Below are positions 1-6,267 of a stretch of 6,267 bases of DNA, in pieces. Position 1 is the stretch's first letter, and each line of letters starts with the position of its first letter. The notes beneath the pieces are model-generated. The model had not been told where the DNA came from. It ran no database searches and worked only from the letters and a program-made list of their open reading frames with translations. Source of the stretch: Rhodospirillales bacterium (lineage in GTDB: Bacteria > Pseudomonadota > Alphaproteobacteria > Rhodospirillales > 2-02-FULL-58-16); NCBI GenBank assembly GCA_021775195.1, contig JAJFIG010000190.1, forward strand, positions 1 to 6,267, written 5' to 3'. The translations under genes were made by a program, and so were the position numbers.

Positions 1-38
1 GCCGGAGGCCGCGGGTTCGAGTCCCGTCACTCCCGCCA
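1..38 (+). tRNA. tRNA 3' half, probably tRNA-Asp (partial at left edge)
   Basis: This is the 3' part of a tRNA gene cut by the window edge. A five-base T-stem (11-15 with 23-27, one G-U pair) encloses the T-loop TTCGAGT at 16-22. Bases 28-34 (CACTCCC) are the 3' strand of the acceptor stem, G35 is the discriminator and an encoded CCA follows at 36-38. By this register the window begins at tRNA position 39, just after the anticodon loop, so the anticodon is not visible. The anticodon-stem remnant GCCGG, the variable loop AGGCC, the T-arm and the G discriminator closely resemble bacterial tRNA-Asp(GUC) as I remember it. The tRNA identity is secure; the amino acid is inference (about 0.6). Confidence 0.88.
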
Positions 39-95
39 TCGGTCCTTGCGCACTTTTCGGCGGATGGCTCGGTCCCGCGACGATTGCCAATGTGG

Positions 96-108
96 CTCCC
101 CCGGGGAG
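96..108 (+). promoter_or_regulatory. Potential hairpin over the nuoA ribosome binding site
   Basis: Bases 96-100 (CTCCC) are complementary to 104-108 (GGGAG), giving five pairs, four of them G-C, around a three-base loop. The 3' arm is most of the Shine-Dalgarno, so if the hairpin forms it would limit ribosome access to nuoA. The complementarity is seen directly; folding and any regulatory role are inference. Confidence 0.3.
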
Positions 109-110
109 GA
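103..110 (+). promoter_or_regulatory. nuoA Shine-Dalgarno
   Basis: GGGGAGGA lies 8 nt before the ATG at 119, at ideal spacing. It fixes that ATG as the nuoA start over the in-frame GTG at 92, which lies upstream of this site and would add nine non-conserved residues. The same bases form the 3' arm of a short potential hairpin (96-108). Confidence 0.8.
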
Positions 111-118
111 ATGCGAAC

Positions 119-484
119 ATGGATGCGTTGTTGCTTGGGTACCTGCCGATTCTTATTTTTCTGGGGATTGCGATCATCGTCGCGGCAGCTGCGGTCGCGG
201 CGTCTTATATCATCGTTCGCCAGCATCCGGACTCGGCCAAGAACTCTGCCTACGAATGCGGGTTCGAGGCTTTCGGCGATGCTCGCCATAAATTCGACGT
301 CCGCTTTTACCTCGTCGCCATACTGTTCATCATTTTCGATCTGGAAGTGGCTTTTCTTTTTCCCTGGGCCATCTCCCTTGGAAAAATAGGCGTTTTTGGC
401 TTTTGGTCGATGATGGTGTTTTTAACGATCCTCACCATCGGCTTCATCTATGAATGGAGAAAAGGAGCGTTGGAATGGGAGTAG
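119..484 (+). CDS. nuoA: NADH-quinone oxidoreductase subunit A (NuoA)
   Basis: NuoA (ND3 homologue, 121 aa) is a small inner-membrane subunit of complex I at the junction between the peripheral and membrane arms, beside the quinone cavity. Three hydrophobic helices are visible at about residues 8-32, 62-84 and 93-112. Between the first two lies the family's conserved loop, with YECGF at 45-49; Cys47 corresponds to the ND3 loop cysteine exposed in the deactive mitochondrial enzyme. The second helix carries the conserved acidic pair Asp74 and Glu76 in [12 protein letters not shown], known from family work to matter for activity. Length is normal for the family. The start was chosen from the strong Shine-Dalgarno at 103-110. 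It is the first gene of the operon, and its last 10 nt overlap nuoB, which suggests translational coupling. No anomalies seen. Confidence 0.97.
   Translation: MDALLLGYLPILIFLGIAIIVAAAAVAASYIIVRQHPDSAKNSAYECGFEAFGDARHKFDVRFYLVAILFIIFDLEVAFLFPWAISLGKIGVFGFWSMMVFLTILTIGFIYEWRKGALEWE
462..467 (+). promoter_or_regulatory. nuoB Shine-Dalgarno inside nuoA
   Basis: AAGGAG within the end of nuoA stands 7 nt before the ATG at 475. It decides the nuoB start in favour of 475 over the in-frame ATG at 454, which lies upstream of this site. Confidence 0.75.
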
Positions 485-1029
485 ACCCCACCACCGCCGC
501 CGATGGTCAGGTGCCCTTGCCGCCGGGTCCGGAGCAGGACGCCGTCCTCCAAAGAGCCACCGCGCAACTGACCAATAGCGGCTTCCTTTTGTCCAGCGTC
601 GACAAGCTGGTGAATTGGGCCCGCACTGGTTCGCTCTGGCCGATGACCTTTGGTCTCGCCTGTTGCGCCGTGGAGATGATGCATTCGGCGGTCAGCCGAT
701 ACGACCTCGACAGATTCGGAGTCGTGTTTCGTCCCAGCCCGCGGCAGTCCGATGTCATCCTCGTTGCCGGAACATTGACCAACAAGATGGCCCCAGCGTT
801 CCGCAAGGTCTACGATCAGATGGCCGAACCACGCTACGTGATTTCCATGGGCTCATGTGCCAACGGTGGCGGCTACTATCATTATTCCTATTCAGTGGTG
901 CGCGGTTGCGACCGTGTAGTCCCCGTCGATATCTACGTCCCCGGATGCCCACCAACGGCCGAGGCGCTGTTGTATGGCATTCTCCAGTTGCAGAAAAAGA
1001 TCAAGCGAACCGGAACCCTGTGGCGCTAA
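475..1029 (+). CDS. nuoB: NADH-quinone oxidoreductase subunit B (NuoB, cluster N2)
   Basis: NuoB (PSST/NDUFS7 homologue, 184 aa) binds [4Fe-4S] cluster N2, the last cluster in the chain, which reduces quinone at the interface with NuoD. The ligands are visible: the tandem pair Cys63-Cys64 in [11 protein letters not shown], Cys128 in [10 protein letters not shown] and Cys158 in VPGCPP. Their spacing (64 and 30 residues) equals that of the bovine subunit. The conserved stretch [19 protein letters not shown] runs from 75 to 93. Residues 1-30 are a Pro/Ala/Gln-rich extension lacking in shorter homologues, which I associate with alphaproteobacteria. Residue 109 is Phe where I would expect Leu (MAPALRK), probably neutral. 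The start is set by the AAGGAG at 462-467, so the gene overlaps nuoA by 10 nt. It acts on the cytoplasmic side, at the base of the peripheral arm. Confidence 0.97.
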   Translation: MGVDPTTAADGQVPLPPGPEQDAVLQRATAQLTNSGFLLSSVDKLVNWARTGSLWPMTFGLACCAVEMMHSAVSRYDLDRFGVVFRPSPRQSDVILVAGTLTNKMAPAFRKVYDQMAEPRYVISMGSCANGGGYYHYSYSVVRGCDRVVPVDIYVPGCPPTAEALLYGILQLQKKIKRTGTLWR

Positions 1030-1033
1030 GCCA

Positions 1034-1067
1034 CGCGTCCGGGTCAATAACAACGGCGAACGACGCG
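1034..1067 (+). promoter_or_regulatory. Inverted repeat in the nuoB-nuoC gap
   Basis: CGCGTC at 1034-1039 is exactly complementary to GACGCG at 1062-1067, with 22 nt between. The 3' arm ends two bases before the nuoC ATG at 1070. A stem would cover the nuoC initiation region. Six pairs in a 40-nt GC-rich gap could well be chance. Confidence 0.25.
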
Positions 1068-1069
1068 AA

Positions 1070-1675
1070 ATGGACCTGGCCCTTCAAGATCTTGGCGAAT
1101 ACATCGCCGCCGCATTGCCTCAAGAGGTGCTGGATACCAGGGTCAGCTTCGACGAGCTGATTCTCACCGCCCGCCGTGAGGCCATTATCAAAGTCCTGAC
1201 ATTCCTGCGCGACGACATCAATTGTCAGTTCAAGGAACTGATGGACGTCTGCGGCGTCGATTATCCCGAACGCGAAAACCGTTTCGAGGTCGTCTACAAC
1301 CTTCTCAGCCTTACCCACAACAACCGCGTCCGCGTCAAGGTGAGTACGGACGCCGAGACACCCGTGTCGTCGGCGACGGCTGTGTTCAGCGCCGCCAATT
1401 GGCTGGAACGCGAAACTTGGGACATGTTCGGAATATTTTTCTCCGATCATCCCGACCTACGCCGAATCCTGACCGACTATGGGTTCGAGGGACACCCTTT
1501 GCGTAAAGACTTTCCCCTCACCGGTTACGTCGAGGTGCGTTACGACGACGAACAGAAGCGCGTTGTCTATGAGCCGGTGAAACTGACCCAAGACTACCGA
1601 ACGTTTGACTTCCTAAGCCCCTGGGAAGGTATGCAGGCGCAACTGCCGGGCGACGAAAAAGCGGAAGACGGTTGA
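1070..1675 (+). CDS. nuoC: NADH-quinone oxidoreductase subunit C (NuoC)
   Basis: NuoC (30-kDa/NDUFS3 homologue, 201 aa) is a cofactor-free structural subunit of the peripheral arm that packs on NuoD near the quinone module. The family signature is clear at 113-149: [12 protein letters not shown], then [20 protein letters not shown] and DFP. An acidic and basic C-terminal stretch ends in FDFLSPWEG (178-187) followed by a short tail. It is a stand-alone protein, not the fused NuoCD of enterobacteria. The frame is open back to an ATG at 974 inside nuoB, but family similarity begins at the ATG at 1070, and the codons between 1030 and 1069 offer no other start. No clear Shine-Dalgarno precedes 1070, which is unusual among these genes. 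The stop TGA shares its A with the nuoD ATG. Confidence 0.95.
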   Translation: MDLALQDLGEYIAAALPQEVLDTRVSFDELILTARREAIIKVLTFLRDDINCQFKELMDVCGVDYPERENRFEVVYNLLSLTHNNRVRVKVSTDAETPVSSATAVFSAANWLERETWDMFGIFFSDHPDLRRILTDYGFEGHPLRKDFPLTGYVEVRYDDEQKRVVYEPVKLTQDYRTFDFLSPWEGMQAQLPGDEKAEDG

Positions 1676-2853
1676 TGGCCGAAAAACAAATCAAAAACTA
1701 CACTTTGAATTTCGGCCCACAACATCCGTCTGCCCACGGCGTTCTCCGCATGGTGCTGGAGATGGACGGCGAGGTCATCGAACGAGCCGACCCCCATGTC
1801 GGTCAGTTGCACCGGGGTACGGAAAAATTGATCGAATACAAAAGCTATTTGCAGGCCGTGCCCTATTTCGATCGCCTGGATTACGTCTCGCCCCAAAACC
1901 AGGAGCATGCTTTTGCATTGGCGGTCGAGAAGCTCCTCGGCGTCGAGGTCCCGGAACGCGGTCAATACATCCGCGTGCTCTATGCCGAAATTGGTCGAAT
2001 CCTCAACCACATCTTCACCGTCTGCGCCTTTGCCATGGATACCGGTGCGATGACCCCCATGCTTTATGGGTTCGAGGAACGGGAACTGCTGATGGGGTTC
2101 TGCGAGCGGGTATGTGGTGCCCGCATGCACATGAACTACTTTCGACCCGGTGGTGTCTCCTATGATATGCCGGCAGGACTCGCTGACGACATCCATGCCT
2201 GGTGCGAGCGCTTTCCGGACGTGCTTGATGATATCGAGACCTTGCTGACCGAGAACCGGATATTCAAGCAGCGTGCCGTCGACATTGGTGCCATCTCTGC
2301 CGAGGACGCACAAGATTGGGGATTTACTGGTCCCAACCTTCGCGCCACCGGCGTTCCGTGGGACCTCCGGAAAGCTCAGCCCTATGACGTTTACGACCGC
2401 ATGGAATTTGACATCCCTGCCGGTAGCCATGGCGACTGCTACGATCGCTACCTGGTGCGCATGATCGAGATGCGTCAGAGCGTCAAAATCATGAAGCAAT
2501 GCCTCGACCAGATGCCCACCGGCCCGGTCAAGACGACCGACCGCAAGGTGTCGCCGCCGCCTCGCAGCGAAATGAAAGACTCCATGGAGGCCTTGATCCA
2601 CCATTTCAAACTATTCACGGAAGGCTATCGCGTACCTCCTGGCGAGACCTATACGGCGGTCGAAGCACCGAAAGGTGAATTCGCGGTTTACCTGGTTTCT
2701 GATGGCACCAACCGACCCTATCGCTGCAAGATCCGCCCCCCTGGGTTTACCCACCTGCAAACCATGGACGTACTGTGCAAGGGACATATGCTTGCAGATG
2801 CGGTCGCAAACTTGGGATCCCTCGACATTGTTTTCGGTGAGATCGACCGATGA
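1675..2853 (+). CDS. nuoD: NADH-quinone oxidoreductase subunit D (NuoD, quinone site)
   Basis: NuoD (49-kDa/NDUFS2 homologue, 392 aa) descends from the large subunit of [NiFe] hydrogenases and forms the quinone-reduction pocket with NuoB. Visible landmarks are [12 protein letters not shown] (14-25) with His21, [14 protein letters not shown] (41-54) and RLDY with Tyr70. His21 and Tyr70 are 49 residues apart and correspond to bovine His59 and Tyr108, the residues that bind the quinone head group. [15 protein letters not shown] lies at 147-161, and the C-terminus [13 protein letters not shown] is typical. The hydrogenase Ni-ligand cysteines are absent, as expected. The start is ATG 1675, overlapping the nuoC stop by one base, with GGAAG at 1663-1667 as ribosome binding site; a TTG one codon upstream is less likely. 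Residues after Tyr70 read [10 protein letters not shown], with Gln74 where alphaproteobacterial homologues that I recall have Met. Confidence 0.97.
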   Translation: MAEKQIKNYTLNFGPQHPSAHGVLRMVLEMDGEVIERADPHVGQLHRGTEKLIEYKSYLQAVPYFDRLDYVSPQNQEHAFALAVEKLLGVEVPERGQYIRVLYAEIGRILNHIFTVCAFAMDTGAMTPMLYGFEERELLMGFCERVCGARMHMNYFRPGGVSYDMPAGLADDIHAWCERFPDVLDDIETLLTENRIFKQRAVDIGAISAEDAQDWGFTGPNLRATGVPWDLRKAQPYDVYDRMEFDIPAGSHGDCYDRYLVRMIEMRQSVKIMKQCLDQMPTGPVKTTDRKVSPPPRSEMKDSMEALIHHFKLFTEGYRVPPGETYTAVEAPKGEFAVYLVSDGTNRPYRCKIRPPGFTHLQTMDVLCKGHMLADAVANLGSLDIVFGEIDR

Positions 2854-3482
2854 CTTCTAAGAACGATACCCTCGAACAACCTGATGCCTTTGTCTTCTCG
2901 CCCGACAACGTTGAAAAGGCAAAGGCCATCGTCGCAAAGTATCCCGAGGGGCGTCAGGCAAGTGCCGTGATGTCCCTGCTCGATCTGGCGCAACGTCAGA
3001 ACGATGGATGGCTTCCGAGAGCAGCTCTTGATCATGTTGCTGATTTTCTCGAAATGCCGGCTATCCGTGTTTATGAGGTCGCCACCTTCTATACCATGTA
3101 CAACCTAAAACCGATTGGCCGACATCATGTCCAGGTCTGTACAAATCTGGCCTGCTGGCTGCGTGGATCCGACGACGTCATCGCCGCTTGTCGCCGTATC
3201 CTCGGCATCGATCCCGGCGAGACCACCGAAGATGGCATGTTTACGGTTTCCGAAGTCGAGTGTTTAGGCGCTTGTGTCAATGCGCCGATGATGCAGATCG
3301 GTGATGACTATTTTGAGGATCTGGCCGACGGAGCCGCGGAATCAATTCTCTCCCTACTCAAGAACGGTGATACGCCGAATCCCGGACCGCAGAACGGGCG
3401 TAAGGGATGCGAGCCGGTTGGCGGACTCACTACCTTGACCGATGAACCGGCCACCCACCCCCCCCACGCGGGAGATGCCTGA
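2850..3482 (+). CDS. nuoE: NADH-quinone oxidoreductase subunit E (NuoE, cluster N1a)
   Basis: NuoE (24-kDa/NDUFV2 homologue, 210 aa) binds [2Fe-2S] cluster N1a beside the FMN site of NuoF in the NADH-dehydrogenase module. The thioredoxin-like fold follows an N-terminal helical region (about 18-85, ending in [12 protein letters not shown]). Ligands are Cys97 and Cys102 in [14 protein letters not shown], and Cys138 and Cys142 in [11 protein letters not shown]; the spacings 5, 36 and 4 equal those of the bovine subunit. Residues from about 172 form a Gly/Pro-rich tail containing [19 protein letters not shown], of the type found in alphaproteobacterial NuoE. The start ATG overlaps the nuoD stop (ATGA) and is preceded by GGTGAG at 2836-2841. 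The tail is encoded by a C8 run (3458-3465), and the stop shares one base with nuoF. Confidence 0.97.
   Translation: MTSKNDTLEQPDAFVFSPDNVEKAKAIVAKYPEGRQASAVMSLLDLAQRQNDGWLPRAALDHVADFLEMPAIRVYEVATFYTMYNLKPIGRHHVQVCTNLACWLRGSDDVIAACRRILGIDPGETTEDGMFTVSEVECLGACVNAPMMQIGDDYFEDLADGAAESILSLLKNGDTPNPGPQNGRKGCEPVGGLTTLTDEPATHPPHAGDA
3458..3465 (+). repeat. C8 homopolymer tract near the end of nuoE
   Basis: Eight consecutive C residues encode part of the His-Pro-Pro-His stretch of the NuoE tail, five codons before the stop. In the -1 frame there is no stop between the tract and the nuoF ATG at 3482, and that frame is the nuoF frame. The tract and frame relation are read directly; slippage is not shown. 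Confidence 0.6.
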
Positions 3483-4768
3483 TGCTTCACGACCGCGATC
3501 GCATCTTCACGAACTTATATGGCTTCCATGACGTGGGGCTTACGGGTGCCCGCTCCCGGGGCGATTGGGACGGAACCAAGGACCTGATTGCCAAGGGCCG
3601 CGACTGGATAATCGATGAGGTAAAGGCATCTGGCCTTCGTGGCCGTGGCGGTGCCGGATTCGGCACCGGCATGAAGTGGTCCTTTATGCCCAAAGATTCC
3701 GATCGGCCCCAGTATTTGGTGGTCAACGCCGACGAAGGCGAGCCCGGCACCTGCAAGGACCGGGAGATCATGCGTCACGACCCCCACAAGTTGATCGAGG
3801 GTTCGCTCTTGGCTGCGGTCGGCATGGGTGCCAACACAGCTTACGTCTATATACGTGGCGAGTTCTATCGCGAAGCCGAGGTCTTGCAGCGGGCCATCGA
3901 CGAAGCCTACGACGCTGGTCTCATCGGTCGTGACGCGTGCGGTTCCGGATGGGATTTCGATATGTACATCCATCGCGGCGCCGGCGCTTACGTATGTGGC
4001 GAGGAGACTGCCCTCATCGAAAGCCTGGAAGGTAAGAAAGGGCAGCCGCGCTTGAAACCACCGTTCCCGGCAAACGTCGGCCTCTACGGATGTCCGACAA
4101 CGGTCAATAACGTTGAGTCTATCGCAGTCGTTTCGGCAATCCTGCGCCGCGGCGGCTCCTGGTTCGCCGGCCTCGGCCGCCCGAACAATACCGGCACCAA
4201 GCTGTTCAACATCTCCGGACACGTCAACGATCCGTGCACCGTCGAAGAGGAAATGGGGGTGCCGCTGCGCGAACTGATCGAACGCCATGCAGGCGGCGTG
4301 CGCGGTGGCTGGGACAACCTGCTGGCCATAATTCCCGGGGGGTCAAGTGTACCACTTGTCCCCAAGTCGGTTTGCGAAACCCTGCGTATGGATTTCGATT
4401 CTTGTCAGGAATGCCAGACAGGTCTTGGAACTGCCGCCATCATGGTTATGGACAGGTCGACGGACATCGTGCGTGCGATCACGCGATTGTCACGGTTCTA
4501 CAAACACGAAAGTTGTGGCCAATGTACGCCTTGCCGGGAAGGTACGGGATGGATGTGGCGAATGATGGAGCGCCTGTGCCGTGGTGACGCGAGCGTCGAG
4601 GAAATCGATCTCCTGGACGAAGTAACCCGGCAAGTCGAAGGCCACACCATTTGCGCCCTGGGCGATGCGGCCGCGTGGCCGATCCAAGGCCTGATCCGAC
4701 ATTTTCGCCCGGAACTCGAGCGACGGATCACCGCCTATCAGGCGTCGCAGGCAAATCAGGCGGCATGA
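3482..4768 (+). CDS. nuoF: NADH-quinone oxidoreductase subunit F (NuoF, NADH/FMN site, cluster N3)
   Basis: NuoF (51-kDa/NDUFV1 homologue, 428 aa) oxidises NADH with FMN and passes electrons to [4Fe-4S] cluster N3. The FMN/NADH-binding Rossmann-like region shows [10 protein letters not shown] (51-60), NADEGEPGT (82-90), [20 protein letters not shown] (167-186) and [11 protein letters not shown] (203-213). An SLBB-type domain follows at about 240-310, then a helical N3 domain with Cys345, Cys348 and Cys351 in [12 protein letters not shown] and Cys391 in HTICALGD. The 3, 3 and 40 spacings equal the bovine ones. The overall sequence is closer to mitochondrial NDUFV1 than to E. coli NuoF. The start ATG shares a base with the nuoE stop and has GGGAG at 3470-3474. 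Oddities: Cys308 and Cys311 form a CxxC where homologues I recall have none, and a strong inverted repeat lies in the codons around residues 286-294. Confidence 0.98.
   Translation: MLHDRDRIFTNLYGFHDVGLTGARSRGDWDGTKDLIAKGRDWIIDEVKASGLRGRGGAGFGTGMKWSFMPKDSDRPQYLVVNADEGEPGTCKDREIMRHDPHKLIEGSLLAAVGMGANTAYVYIRGEFYREAEVLQRAIDEAYDAGLIGRDACGSGWDFDMYIHRGAGAYVCGEETALIESLEGKKGQPRLKPPFPANVGLYGCPTTVNNVESIAVVSAILRRGGSWFAGLGRPNNTGTKLFNISGHVNDPCTVEEEMGVPLRELIERHAGGVRGGWDNLLAIIPGGSSVPLVPKSVCETLRMDFDSCQECQTGLGTAAIMVMDRSTDIVRAITRLSRFYKHESCGQCTPCREGTGWMWRMMERLCRGDASVEEIDLLDEVTRQVEGHTICALGDAAAWPIQGLIRHFRPELERRITAYQASQANQAA
4339..4363 (+). repeat. Inverted repeat inside nuoF
   Basis: GGGG, T, CAAGTG form the left arm (4339-4349), TAC is the loop (4350-4352) and CACTTG, T, CCCC form the right arm (4353-4363). 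That gives ten base pairs interrupted by one T-T mismatch. It lies in the codons for the conserved GGSSVPLVP segment and uses TCA, AGT and GTA there, codons that look uncommon in this gene. The complementarity is certain; a role is unknown. Confidence 0.5.
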
Positions 4769-4778
4769 GGAAGAATCG

Positions 4779-6267
4779 ATGCCAAAGTTGACGATCGACG
4801 GCCAGGAAATCGAGGTGCAGGCGGGGCTGACCGTGCTCCAGGCCTGCGGACTGGCTGGCATCGAGATTCCGAGGTTTTGTTACCACGAACGTTTATCCAT
4901 CGCCGGCAATTGCCGCATGTGTCTGGTCGAGATGGAGCGCGCGCCCAAACCCGTAGCCTCCTGCGCCATGCCCGTCGCCGACGGAATGGTGATCCACACC
5001 AACACCCCGGAAGTACAGAAGATACGAAAAGGGGTGATGGAGTTCCTGCTCATCAATCACCCTCTCGATTGCCCCATCTGCGATCAGGGTGGCGAATGCG
5101 ACCTTCAGGACCAGGCCATGGGCTATGGCTTCGACCACAGTCGCTTCAGCGAGAACAAGCGCGCGGTCAAGGACAAGAATTTTGGTCCGTTGATCAAGAC
5201 CATCATGACTCGATGCATTCACTGCACCCGGTGCATTCGGTTTGCCACGGAAATTGCCGGCGTCCCCGAACTTGGTGCGACAGGCCGCGGCGAGAACATG
5301 GAGGTCGGAACTTACGTTGAGAAGGCTCTGAACTCGGAAATGTCCGGCAACATGATCGATCTGTGCCCCGTCGGCGCGCTGACGTCGAGCCCCTATGCCT
5401 TTACCGCCCGATCCTGGGAACTGCGAAAGGTGGAATCGGTGGACGTGCTCGACGCAGTTGGCAGCAACATCCGCGTCGACAGCCGCGGGCCCGAGGTCAT
5501 GCGCATCCTTCCCTGTCTCAACGAAGACGTGAACGAGGAATGGATTTCGGATAAGACCCGGTTCGCATACGACGGCCTGAAACGCCAGCGTCTTGACCAG
5601 CCTTATGTGCGCCGGGACGGCAAACTCCGCCCCGCCACCTGGGACGAAGCGTTCACGGCAATCGCCGAACGCCTCAAGGGCACGGACGGAAAGCGTGTCG
5701 CCGCCATCGCCGGCGATCTCGCGGATTGCGAATCCATGACGGCGCTGAAGGACCTGATGGGCTCCTTGAATTCACCCCATATGGATTGCCGCCAGGACGG
5801 CGCCCATTTGGACCCATCCCGGCGCGCCGCATATGTATTCAATACGACGATCGCGGGGATCGACCGGGCCGGGGCGTGTCTGTTGATCGGAACCAACCCA
5901 AGGCATGAAGCGCCGATTATCAATACGCGCCTTCGAAAACGCGGGACCATGGGTGATTTTCCCGTCGCCGTCGTCGGACCTCTAGTCGATCTGACCTACG
6001 ACCATGAATTCTTCGGTAACGATCCCAGAGTTCTTGAGGAGATTGCTGCCGGCAACCATCCTTTTGCAAAATCCCTTAAAGACGCGGAACGCCCCATGCT
6101 GGTGCTGGGGCAGGGGGCTCTCCGCCGCTCCGACGGTGCCCAAATCCTCGGGCTTGCCCGCAAAATCGCCGAGACATGTGGCCTGTTGAGGGAAGAGGAG
6201 GCCTGGAACGGATTCAATATCCTGCACACTGCGGCTGCCCGCGTCGGCGGCCTTGACCTCGGTTTCC
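4779..6267 (+). CDS. nuoG: NADH-quinone oxidoreductase subunit G (NuoG), N-terminal 496 codons
   Basis: NuoG (75-kDa/NDUFS1 homologue) carries clusters N1b, N5 and N4 linking NuoF to NuoB. The window holds 496 of an expected 690 or so residues; the frame is open to the edge. N1b ligands are Cys34, Cys45, Cys48 and Cys62 in a ferredoxin-like domain. N5 has the unusual His94 with Cys98, Cys101 and Cys107 ([14 protein letters not shown]). N4 has Cys146, Cys149, Cys152 and Cys196 ([17 protein letters not shown]). All spacings equal the bovine protein. From about 215 the degenerate molybdopterin-oxidoreductase domain begins. No CxxCxxxC follows Cys196, so cluster N7 of E. coli and Thermus is absent, as in mitochondria. 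The start ATG is 10 nt after nuoF, with GAGGA (4767-4771) spaced 7 nt. The visible end GGLDLGF is normal sequence for the family, so the gene is cut by the window, not broken. Confidence 0.97.
   Translation, partial: MPKLTIDGQEIEVQAGLTVLQACGLAGIEIPRFCYHERLSIAGNCRMCLVEMERAPKPVASCAMPVADGMVIHTNTPEVQKIRKGVMEFLLINHPLDCPICDQGGECDLQDQAMGYGFDHSRFSENKRAVKDKNFGPLIKTIMTRCIHCTRCIRFATEIAGVPELGATGRGENMEVGTYVEKALNSEMSGNMIDLCPVGALTSSPYAFTARSWELRKVESVDVLDAVGSNIRVDSRGPEVMRILPCLNEDVNEEWISDKTRFAYDGLKRQRLDQPYVRRDGKLRPATWDEAFTAIAERLKGTDGKRVAAIAGDLADCESMTALKDLMGSLNSPHMDCRQDGAHLDPSRRAAYVFNTTIAGIDRAGACLLIGTNPRHEAPIINTRLRKRGTMGDFPVAVVGPLVDLTYDHEFFGNDPRVLEEIAAGNHPFAKSLKDAERPMLVLGQGALRRSDGAQILGLARKIAETCGLLREEEAWNGFNILHTAAARVGGLDLGF

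Larger units (their letters stand above)
39..118 (+). promoter_or_regulatory. Leader between tRNA and nuoA
   Basis: This 80-nt spacer holds no gene. I see no hairpin followed by a T-run that would end the tRNA transcript, and no convincing -35/-10 pair. TTGCGC at 46-51 is the nearest -35-like element but has no matching -10. The right end carries the nuoA ribosome binding site. The operon promoter is therefore either here in a form I cannot recognise or upstream of the tRNA. This is a description of what is absent as much as of what is present. Confidence 0.4.

Noticed and set aside
46..72. TTGCGC as a -35 element for the nuo operon
   Set aside because: No acceptable -10 sequence lies 16-18 nt downstream.
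39..75. Direct repeat TCGGTCC at 39-45 and 69-75, exactly 30 nt apart
   Set aside because: A seven-base repeat in a short GC-rich spacer is not rare by chance and nothing else supports an operator.
92..118. In-frame GTG start for nuoA at 92
   Set aside because: It lies upstream of the strong Shine-Dalgarno at 103-110 and adds residues not typical of NuoA; ATG 119 is well spaced.
454..474. In-frame ATG for nuoB at 454
   Set aside because: The AAGGAG at 462-467 lies downstream of it and is correctly spaced for ATG 475.
974..1069. nuoC starting at the ATG at 974 inside nuoB
   Set aside because: The extra 32 residues have no family similarity and would overlap nuoB by 56 nt; the similarity begins at the ATG at 1070.
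1594..2604. Long open frame (336 codons) on the minus strand opposite nuoD
   Set aside because: It is the antisense shadow of a well-conserved gene; the translation shows no recognisable domain and there is no sign of its own ribosome binding site or operon context.
3515..4288. Open frame of 257 codons on the minus strand opposite nuoF
   Set aside because: Same reason: it mirrors nuoF codon structure and has no independent support.
5366..6267. nuoG suspected of truncation or frameshift because no stop is found
   Set aside because: Translation from 4779 is uninterrupted and matches the family to the last codon; the gene simply continues beyond the window.
1..6267. A novel or mobile system in the window
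   Set aside because: There are no transposase, integrase, terminal repeats, CRISPR units or unknown genes; the region is a standard complex I operon.

Overview
The window is a core respiratory locus: the 3' end of a tRNA gene, probably tRNA-Asp, followed on the same strand by the first seven genes of a complex I (NADH:quinone oxidoreductase, NDH-1) operon, nuoA-nuoB-nuoC-nuoD-nuoE-nuoF-nuoG. nuoG runs off the right edge. All genes are on the + strand, all seven reading frames are intact as far as the window shows, and almost every base from 119 onward is coding.

The protein features point to an alphaproteobacterium, most likely near Rhodospirillales. NuoC and NuoD are separate proteins, unlike the fused NuoCD of Escherichia coli. 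NuoB carries an N-terminal Pro-rich extension, NuoE has the alphaproteobacterial-type C-terminal tail, and NuoG lacks the Cys motif for the extra cluster N7. NuoF and NuoD are strikingly close to the mitochondrial 51-kDa and 49-kDa subunits. Where I compared iron-sulfur ligand spacings with remembered bovine numbering (NuoB, NuoE, NuoF, NuoG), they match residue for residue. The order-level placement is inference from recalled family sequences, not from a search.

Layout: 1-38 tRNA 3' half; 39-118 short leader with a strong nuoA ribosome binding site inside a small potential hairpin; 119-1029 nuoA and nuoB, overlapping by 10 nt; 1030-1069 the largest gap inside the operon (40 nt), in front of a nuoC that lacks a clear Shine-Dalgarno; 1070-4768 nuoC, nuoD, nuoE and nuoF joined by stop/start overlaps (TGATG, ATGA, TGATG); a 10-nt gap; then nuoG from 4779 to the edge.

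Together the genes encode the NADH-oxidising peripheral arm and its junction with the membrane. NADH gives electrons to FMN in NuoF. They pass through the clusters in NuoE, NuoF, NuoG and NuoB to quinone at the NuoB/NuoD interface, and NuoA helps tie the arm to the proton-pumping membrane arm. The remaining subunits (an Nqo9/NuoI-type ferredoxin and the membrane subunits H, J-N) would be expected downstream and are not visible.

I found no undescribed system here. The points worth a second look are small. The main one is a C8 tract near the end of nuoE, where a -1 slip would fuse NuoE in frame to NuoF. Others are a stable-looking inverted repeat inside nuoF, an extra CxxC in NuoF, and possible start-region hairpins before nuoA and nuoC.
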